DNA of 20,896 nucleotides from contig CAZRGV010000111.1 of the NCBI GenBank assembly GCA_964599655.1, positions 1-20,896 on the forward strand, written 5' to 3'. The position numbers and the translations under genes are program-made. Position 1 is the stretch's first letter. Every line of letters begins with the position of its first letter. Positions 16,751-20,896 of the stretch are shown in pieces. This stretch comes from CAZRGV01 sp964599655. Its GTDB lineage: Bacteria; Planctomycetota; Planctomycetia; Isosphaerales; Isosphaeraceae. The notes below the pieces were generated by a model. That model was not told where the DNA came from. It did not search any database and saw nothing but the letters and a program-made list of their open reading frames with translations.

Positions 16751-17641
16751 TTACGTGTAGGTTCCGAAGCTTCGCAACAGCATGTCGGCCACGAGCATCC
16801 AGCCGTCGGCCAGGACGAACAGGACCAGCTTCAGCGGCAGAGCCACCAGCGACGGCGGCAGCATGAACAGGCCCATCGCCGAGAGCACGGCCGAGACCAC
16901 CAGGTCGATGACCAGGAACGGCAGGTAAATGGCGAAGCCGATGAACAGGGCGGTCGTCAGCTCGCTGAGCAAATAGGCCGGGGCCACGACGCGGAGCGGA
17001 AATTGCTCGCACTCGGTCGGCTCGACGCGGCCGGGCGCCGGCGGCACGGCGTGGTCGTAGAGGGTCCAGAGGTAGTCCTGGTGCCGGGTCCGGCAAATCT
17101 GGTCGACCATGAATTGCTTGAGCGGTCCGGTGCCGGCCTCCCAGGCGTCCCTCGGCGCGAGGCGGCCGGCGGCGTAGGGGGCGATCGCCCGGTCATAAAC
17201 CCGTTCTCCGACCGGCCACATGACCAGGGCCGTCAGCAGCAAGGAAAGGGCCATGAGCACCTGATTGCCCGGCACCTGCGGGCTGCCGATCGCCTGGCGG
17301 AGCAAGGTCAGGACGATGCTGATGCGCACGAAGGCCGAGACCATCAGCACGGCCGCCGGCACCAGCGACAACAGAGCGAACAGGCCGATCGACTGGGCGC
17401 TGCGGACCACCTGCTCCGGCATCCCGCCGGCCAGGCTTGGAACCTGGGGTGTGGTTGTGGTTGTGGTTGTGGTTGCGGTGGAGGGCGAGGTCGAGGCCGG
17501 AAGCTCGGGCAGGGCGGTGTTGATCCGTAGCGGCTCGGGCGGCTCGGGCCGCTCTTGCGCCTTCGCAGCCGATCCGGCCACGAACAGCCAGCCCACCACG
17601 CCGGCCACGGCCAGCCGGGTCAACCCTCGATTCCGGTTCAA
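16751..17641 (-). CDS. Flagellar export gate protein FliP
   Basis: FliP forms the pentameric core of the export channel. The 296-residue protein has a cleavable-looking signal (LAVAGVVGWLFVAGSAAKAQ), a Thr-run spacer (TATTTTTTTTPQ), then hallmark FliP sequence: ALLSLVPAAVLMVSAFVRIS, LLRQAIGSPQVPGNQVL, ALSLLLTALVMWPVGERVYD, and near the C-terminus AYLLSELTTALFIGFAIYLP and VIDLVVSAVLSAMGLFMLPP. The periplasmic region (about residues 165-215) is somewhat longer than usual, including HQDYLWTLYDHAVPPAPGRV. The start is TTG at 17641, which overlaps the fliO stop as TTGA and has GGGGAGG about seven bases upstream. This four-base overlap implies translational coupling. Confidence 0.94.
   Translation of the reverse strand: MNRNRGLTRLAVAGVVGWLFVAGSAAKAQERPEPPEPLRINTALPELPASTSPSTATTTTTTTTPQVPSLAGGMPEQVVRSAQSIGLFALLSLVPAAVLMVSAFVRISIVLTLLRQAIGSPQVPGNQVLMALSLLLTALVMWPVGERVYDRAIAPYAAGRLAPRDAWEAGTGPLKQFMVDQICRTRHQDYLWTLYDHAVPPAPGRVEPTECEQFPLRVVAPAYLLSELTTALFIGFAIYLPFLVIDLVVSAVLSAMGLFMLPPSLVALPLKLVLFVLADGWMLVADMLLRSFGTYT
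17451..17480. repeat. Hexanucleotide tandem repeat in fliP
   Basis: Four perfect copies of GTGGTT (17451-17474) plus a degenerate fifth encode the Thr run in the FliP spacer. Copy-number change would add or remove two residues and keep the frame. Confidence 0.8.
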
Positions 17642-18138
17642 TGGGCACCTCCCCGTGGTTGCTCGGCGCCGGGGGCGGTTGCGGGCATCTCGCCGAGGAG
17701 GGACGGGGGGCCTTGCGAGCCGGTGCCGACGATCAGGACGCGCTCGCCGACCTGGAGCAGGAAGACCGAATGCCGGGGCGAGAGGCTCGTTCGGCCGACG
17801 ACGCGGAGGCCGCCGACTTCGGGAGCCGGCCGCCAACGCCGCAACGCCAGGGTCAGTCCGCCCAAGGCGGCCACGGCCAACGAGGCGCCGACCATCACGA
17901 GCCAGCCGCCACCGGAGGCCCCCGACCTGCCGGAGGCTGGGCGTCGAGCGAGGTCGGGCCGGGTGGTCGGGTGGCGAGGCGGTTCCTCAGCGATGGGCGA
18001 CGAGGAGCGAACGGCCGTCACGGGGGGACGTCGAGCGGCGTGCTCGGCGGCCAGAGCCAGGCGCGACCCGCCCAGCACGATCGCCCACCCAAGTCCAGCG
18101 GCCAGCCAACGGAGTCGGACGAGGCTCCTGAAGCGCAT
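17638..18138 (-). CDS. Flagellar assembly protein FliO
   Basis: FliO is a small membrane protein that helps FliP oligomerise. This 166-residue protein begins with a basic, hydrophobic segment (FRSLVRLRWLAAGLGWAIVL) ending near LALAAEH, possibly a signal peptide. A Pro/Arg-rich linker leads to one membrane helix (WLVMVGASLAVAALGGLTLA) and then the conserved small C-terminal domain LRVVGRTSLSPRHSVFLLQV with GERVLIVGTGSQGPPSLL, the usual FliO core. The ATG at 18138 has GAAGGA seven bases upstream; GTG 18162 has no site. It directly precedes fliP with a four-base overlap, the standard fliO-fliP order. Confidence 0.88.
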   Translation of the reverse strand: MRFRSLVRLRWLAAGLGWAIVLGGSRLALAAEHAARRPPVTAVRSSSPIAEEPPRHPTTRPDLARRPASGRSGASGGGWLVMVGASLAVAALGGLTLALRRWRPAPEVGGLRVVGRTSLSPRHSVFLLQVGERVLIVGTGSQGPPSLLGEMPATAPGAEQPRGGAH

Positions 18139-18243
18139 CCGGGCATCCTTCCGGGATTTCACTCGATTCGTGACGAATCGCTCTCTCGGGGTGGGCTCCG
18201 CCCACGTGTCGGGTTCTGCCGCGTTTCGACTCCGGGCCGGTCG
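18139..18243. promoter_or_regulatory. Operon-internal spacer with two palindromes
   Basis: This is the only sizeable gap in the minus-strand operon. CGATTCGT G ACGAATCG (18164-18180) is a perfect 17-base palindrome with a single central base, 26 bases upstream of fliO. GTGGGC TCC GCCCAC (18191-18205) is a hairpin of the same GGGC-NNN-GCCC class as the dispersed palindromes. The first could be an operator; the second may be a leftover repeat or a processing or termination hairpin between the FliG-like genes and fliO. Confidence 0.45.
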
Positions 18244-18561
18244 TCAGGCGACCATGTCGAGCATGTCTTCGGGGTCGTTGAAGGCGACGTGTCCGCCTCG
18301 GCTGAGCCGGCAGAGGGCGTCGACAACGGCCCGTTGCGCCCGCCAGGCGGTCTCGAAGGAAACCGGCCCGCGCGTCGTGATTTCGGCCTCAAGCAGGCTG
18401 GCCGACGAGGGCGATAACTTGGTCAGAAGCCGCTGGCGCAAGCCCGGTGCCGTGCCGACCAGAGCGTCCAGCATCTGGTCGTGCGAGACCTGTCCAAAGA
18501 CCGCCTTGAGGTCACCGCCGTCGAGCTCGCCGAGGTCTTCGAAGTCAACGAGGCTAGACAA
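18244..18561 (-). CDS. Small protein resembling only the FliG C-terminal domain
   Basis: This 105-residue protein aligns by eye with the last part of FliG: LVGTAPGLRQRLLTKLSPSS then LLEAEITTRGPVSFETAWRA and a terminal helix like FliG's RRLxxxGxI (ALCRLSRGGHVAF). There is no N-terminal or middle domain. The FliG torque residues are replaced (E. coli K264 to Val, R281 to Ser, D288 to Ala, D289 to Glu, R297 to Ser). I chose TTG at 18561 because AGGAGGAG lies about six bases upstream and it overlaps the fliG stop by eight bases, typical of coupling; ATG 18579 has no ribosome site. It occupies a place where fliM/fliN often sit. The FliG-C assignment is pattern-based; it could also be a diverged duplicate with a structural role. 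Confidence 0.7.
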   Translation of the reverse strand: MSSLVDFEDLGELDGGDLKAVFGQVSHDQMLDALVGTAPGLRQRLLTKLSPSSASLLEAEITTRGPVSFETAWRAQRAVVDALCRLSRGGHVAFNDPEDMLDMVA

Positions 18562-19162
18562 GGATCTCCTCCTGACCATCGGGGTCGGGTAGTGTGAGGC
18601 GTCCCTGGTCGTGGAGGCGCCGGAGCCGTTCCGCCAGATCGGCCTGTGCCGCCTCGACATCATCGAGCCGGAACGGGCCGAGCGAGCCCAGAGCACGCCG
18701 CAACGATCCGGACGCGCCGGGGGACAACGCCCCCAGAACCTTGGCACGAACCGGTCGCGACGCTCCACCAAGGGCAAGGGCCCAGGTGGTCGCGTCCTCC
18801 TCGTGGTACGCGATCCTGATGTCTCTATCGTCCATCCGTACGATGTCGTCGAACACAAATCGGAGCCGTTTTAGACCGAGGGCGTAAAATTCCTCAAGAA
18901 CGGCATGTTGTTCGGCGGGATCGATCCGTTCCAGCCGGGCCATCTCCAGGCTCACGGCGTCGACGTCGGCGCGGTCGAGCTGGGCCAGAAGCTGGCGGGC
19001 CAGCGACTCTTCGAGGCTGACGATCAGGATCGCCGCCTTGCGAAGTGGGCTCGACTCGGCGGCGGTCGGCGAGGGGCTCACCGCCGAGGCCGAAGCCGAG
19101 CCGTTGACAGGAGTTGTGACGCTCGACGTCAGGCTGCCGGGTCGGGTTTCCAGGCGCGTCAT
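18554..19162 (-). CDS. Shortened FliG-like motor switch protein lacking the middle domain
   Basis: FliG normally couples the MS ring to the C ring and carries the charges that meet the stator. This protein has 202 residues against the usual 330-340. After a Ser/Thr-rich tail (1-38), the FliF-binding N domain is clear (KAAILIVSLEESLARQLLAQ ... ARLERIDPAEQHAVLEEFYA, 42-94). It passes directly into the C domain (RFVFDDIVRMDDRDIRIAYH, then LGGAS ... LGPFRLDDVEAAQADLAERL, 101-190). The middle domain with the EHPQ motif is absent. In an ungapped 35-residue match to E. coli FliG, K264 is Gly132, R281 Gly149, D288 Arg156 and D289 Ala157; only R297 (Arg165) remains. The ATG at 19162 overlaps the fliF stop as ATGA. 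No N run or frameshift lies nearby, so the short form appears genuine. Confidence 0.85.
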   Translation of the reverse strand: MTRLETRPGSLTSSVTTPVNGSASASAVSPSPTAAESSPLRKAAILIVSLEESLARQLLAQLDRADVDAVSLEMARLERIDPAEQHAVLEEFYALGLKRLRFVFDDIVRMDDRDIRIAYHEEDATTWALALGGASRPVRAKVLGALSPGASGSLRRALGSLGPFRLDDVEAAQADLAERLRRLHDQGRLTLPDPDGQEEILV

Positions 19163-20610
19163 GCGGTCCGTCCTCCGTGACTGATCCAGCGGTGCAGCAC
19201 GCCAGCGGCGGCGGCGGGGTCGAGCCGGACGAGCTTCTGAACCCGTTCCGAGGGTCCGGCGGTGTCGGCCACCTCGAACGGCTCACGGGGAACCGGCCGA
19301 GTGGGGCGGATGGCCGGGCGTCTCGACGCCATCCAGCCGCCCCAGAGCACCGCCAGGACCAGCGCGGTCAGGGCGGCGGCCGGCAACCAGGCCGGCAAGG
19401 CGCGGGTGGTCTCGGGTTCGGTGGGCGGGGCCGGCGGGCGAGCGGGGCTCAGGTCGTCGATCCGATCCACTTTCAACTGGGCGAGGCTGCCCTTCGGCAC
19501 GACGTACTCGACGGCCGTCCGAATCGACTCCTCGATCCGGACCACGTAGGGTCGAAGGTCGTCGGCCGATGGTTCGTGGCCGGGGTGCGACTCCCGGTAG
19601 AGCCGCAGGTAGTAGCTGCGAGGGACCCGCACCAGGACCGTCGCCTTGCCGGTTCCTCGAGGCCCCGGCGTCGGGGTTGGCGGAACCTCGGACAGGGGGG
19701 GGAGTTCGCCGATCGGCTGGTTGGCCTTGGGGGCTTCGGGCGCGGTTTCGGCCGGCGGCGTCGGGACCGATCGCGGCTCGGCGGGCGACTCGTCGAGGCT
19801 CACCGCCACGCGAACCCCCTCGATGAAGTTGACCTGGTTGAGGATCTTCTCCCGGATCTCCTCTTCCCGGACTCGAACGGTCGACTCGGCCTCGAGGTCG
19901 GGCTGGCCGGCGACGAGGTATTCATGGCCGTTGGTCAGGTCGAGCAAGGTCACGCCGTTGGGCTCGACGGTCGGGGCCAGCGTCTTGAGCACGTGCCGGA
20001 TCTTGGCGACCGTCTCGGCCGGCAGCGGTTGGCCCGACTCGGACTGGACGAACACCATCGCCGTGTAGCTCAGGGTCGGGCGGAACCGGGTCCCAGACGG
20101 CACCGGGGTCAGAACGACGGTCGGCGAGGTGACTCCGGGAAGCCTGGCGATCGCCTCCCGCAGCGTCTTCTCCTGCACCCGGAGCTCGATCAGCTCCCGG
20201 TCCCGGGCACTGATCCACAACGAGCCGATGCCGGTGACCTCGTCGCGAATGTCGTCGATCAGGCGGGGGCCGACCTTGTTCTTGGTCAGCACCTCGATGG
20301 CCTCGGACTTGCGGTCGGAGGCCACGCCGATCTTGCCACCGCTCTCGACCGACGGGATGTTCGCCTCGCGCAGCACGGCGACGATCTTGGCGGCCTCGGC
20401 GCGGGAGAAGGTCTTGCCGTCGAAGAGCCACTCCGAGCCGATCGGCTCGGACGCGGCATAGTGGTAACCCGCCGCGACCAGAGCGGCGAGCATCGCCAGG
20501 CCCACGCCCCAACGCATCGGGTTGGGTTGGCGGAAGAACCAGCGTCGAAGGTCACCGATCGAGGCGCGAAGCCGGTCCAGCGGCGAGGACCTGGCGTTAG
20601 GAGTCCGCAT
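19159..20610 (-). CDS. Flagellar MS-ring protein FliF
   Basis: FliF builds the membrane ring on which the export gate and switch assemble. The 483-residue protein (usual 520-570) has an N-terminal membrane helix (GVGLAMLAALVAAGYHYAAS, about 37-56), YscJ/FliF ring-building domains (TFSRAEAAKIVAVLREANIP, AIEVLTKNKVGPRLIDDI, then RVQEKTLREAIARLPGVTSP and ILNQVNFIEGVRVAVSLDES), a Pro-rich variable loop, a second membrane helix (AALTALVLAVLWGGWM) and a C-terminal FliG-binding tail (RVQKLVRLDPAAAAGVLHRW) matching the family's RxLVxxxPxxxAxVIxxW pattern. The ATG at 20610 has AGGAGAGGAG about six bases upstream; the open frame extends to 20847 but that part is not FliF-like. It appears to be the first gene of the operon. 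Confidence 0.93.
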   Translation of the reverse strand: MRTPNARSSPLDRLRASIGDLRRWFFRQPNPMRWGVGLAMLAALVAAGYHYAASEPIGSEWLFDGKTFSRAEAAKIVAVLREANIPSVESGGKIGVASDRKSEAIEVLTKNKVGPRLIDDIRDEVTGIGSLWISARDRELIELRVQEKTLREAIARLPGVTSPTVVLTPVPSGTRFRPTLSYTAMVFVQSESGQPLPAETVAKIRHVLKTLAPTVEPNGVTLLDLTNGHEYLVAGQPDLEAESTVRVREEEIREKILNQVNFIEGVRVAVSLDESPAEPRSVPTPPAETAPEAPKANQPIGELPPLSEVPPTPTPGPRGTGKATVLVRVPRSYYLRLYRESHPGHEPSADDLRPYVVRIEESIRTAVEYVVPKGSLAQLKVDRIDDLSPARPPAPPTEPETTRALPAWLPAAALTALVLAVLWGGWMASRRPAIRPTRPVPREPFEVADTAGPSERVQKLVRLDPAAAAGVLHRWISHGGRTA

Positions 20611-20896
20611 CGTCGCTCCTCTCCTGAGGCCGCAGCGACCGGTTGGGTCGCGCGCACCACGAGAGCCGGAAAAGCGGACGGCGTGGGCGGGATCGGCCGA
20701 AAGGCGAAGAGACGTGCGAGCGGGGGCGGTCGTTCGGTCAATCGGTCGGTCAGCCTGACTGGCGCGATCGGTCGGACGTTGGCGGCCCCCAAGGACGCCC
20801 CAACGCGATCGGTCGCCGTCCCATCCCTGGGAACGGGCCCGTCGCATCCTGCGTGCGGAGTGTTATCCACAATCGGCCCCGTTTGTCAATCGCGAG
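20611..20896. other. Upstream region of fliF, to the window edge
   Basis: No supported gene lies between fliF and the window edge. The nominal extension of the fliF frame is low-complexity and Arg-rich. The stretch includes repeated GGTCGG/CGGTCG motifs around 20735-20775 and the promoter listed separately. Confidence 0.45.
20862..20889 (-). promoter_or_regulatory. Promoter upstream of the fliF operon, overlapping a DnaA-box sequence
   Basis: On the minus strand TTGACA (20889-20884) is a perfect -35 box, followed after 16 bases by GATAAC (20867-20862). Transcription would start near 20854, giving a leader of about 245 bases before fliF. On the plus strand TTATCCACA (20863-20871) is an exact match to the consensus DnaA box and overlaps the -10. 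Confidence 0.5.

Noticed and set aside
15388..16866. Plus-strand 492-codon frame across fliR and fliQ
   Set aside because: The minus strand holds FliR and FliQ with good ribosome sites; this frame is Arg/Ala/Gly-rich with no homology seen.
18554..19162. Short fliG as a frameshifted full-length gene
   Set aside because: The N and C domains are in one uninterrupted frame, no middle-domain (EHPQ) sequence is seen in other frames nearby, and no N run occurs there.
20611..20847. N-terminal extension of FliF
   Set aside because: The residues are Arg-rich and unlike FliF, and the ATG at 20610 has a strong Shine-Dalgarno.

Overview
The window is very GC-rich and looks like a planctomycete, most likely of the family Isosphaeraceae. 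This rests on three recognised gene families: the hypothetical family starting MATARQIAANRRNA, a CRTAC1/UnbV-type FG-GAP protein, and a FliA/WhiG sigma factor of the form I associate with planctomycetes. Family-level placement is inference from memory, not a database search. There are three runs of N (1782-1883, 8820-8918, 15255-15274), each touching a gene.

Layout. 1-585 is a cluster of palindromic repeats. 784-2126 (minus) is a hypothetical protein split by an assembly gap. 2463-3053 (plus) is a small proline-rich membrane protein. 3652-6051 (plus) is a large FG-GAP/ASPIC-UnbV surface protein. From 6692 to the right end almost everything belongs to a flagellar-type type III export system: on the plus strand flhA, flhF, flhG, a sigma-28-type factor and an OprP/OprO-like porin; on the minus strand, converging on the porin, a tight operon read right to left: fliF, a shortened fliG, a second FliG-C-like small gene, fliO, fliP, fliQ, fliR, flhB. 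A good housekeeping-type promoter lies upstream of fliF at the right edge.

How the genes work together. FliF forms the MS ring; FliO helps assemble FliP/Q/R, the export gate core; FlhB and FlhA complete the gate; FlhF and FlhG normally set flagellum placement and number; the sigma factor normally drives late flagellar genes. FlhA, FlhF, FliP, FliQ, FliR and the FliG-docking tail of FliF look conventional. Three normally invariant features are changed. FlhB has TAPGA where the self-cleaving NPTH motif should be. FliG lacks its middle (FliM-binding) domain and four of its five torque-related charged residues, and is followed by an orphan FliG-C-like protein. FlhG has Thr in place of the P-loop lysine. 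My main hypothesis is that this is a modified or reduced flagellar-type secretion system rather than an ordinary rotary flagellum. No fliM, fliN, fliH, fliI or flagellin gene is visible here, but they could lie elsewhere.

Other signals: a hairpin that buries the Shine-Dalgarno of the porin gene, sigma-28-like promoter sequences before the porin and the sigma gene, a roughly 120-bp dispersed element with imperfect terminal inverted repeats found right after two stop codons, hairpins after most plus-strand genes, and a perfect DnaA-box sequence overlapping the fliF promoter.
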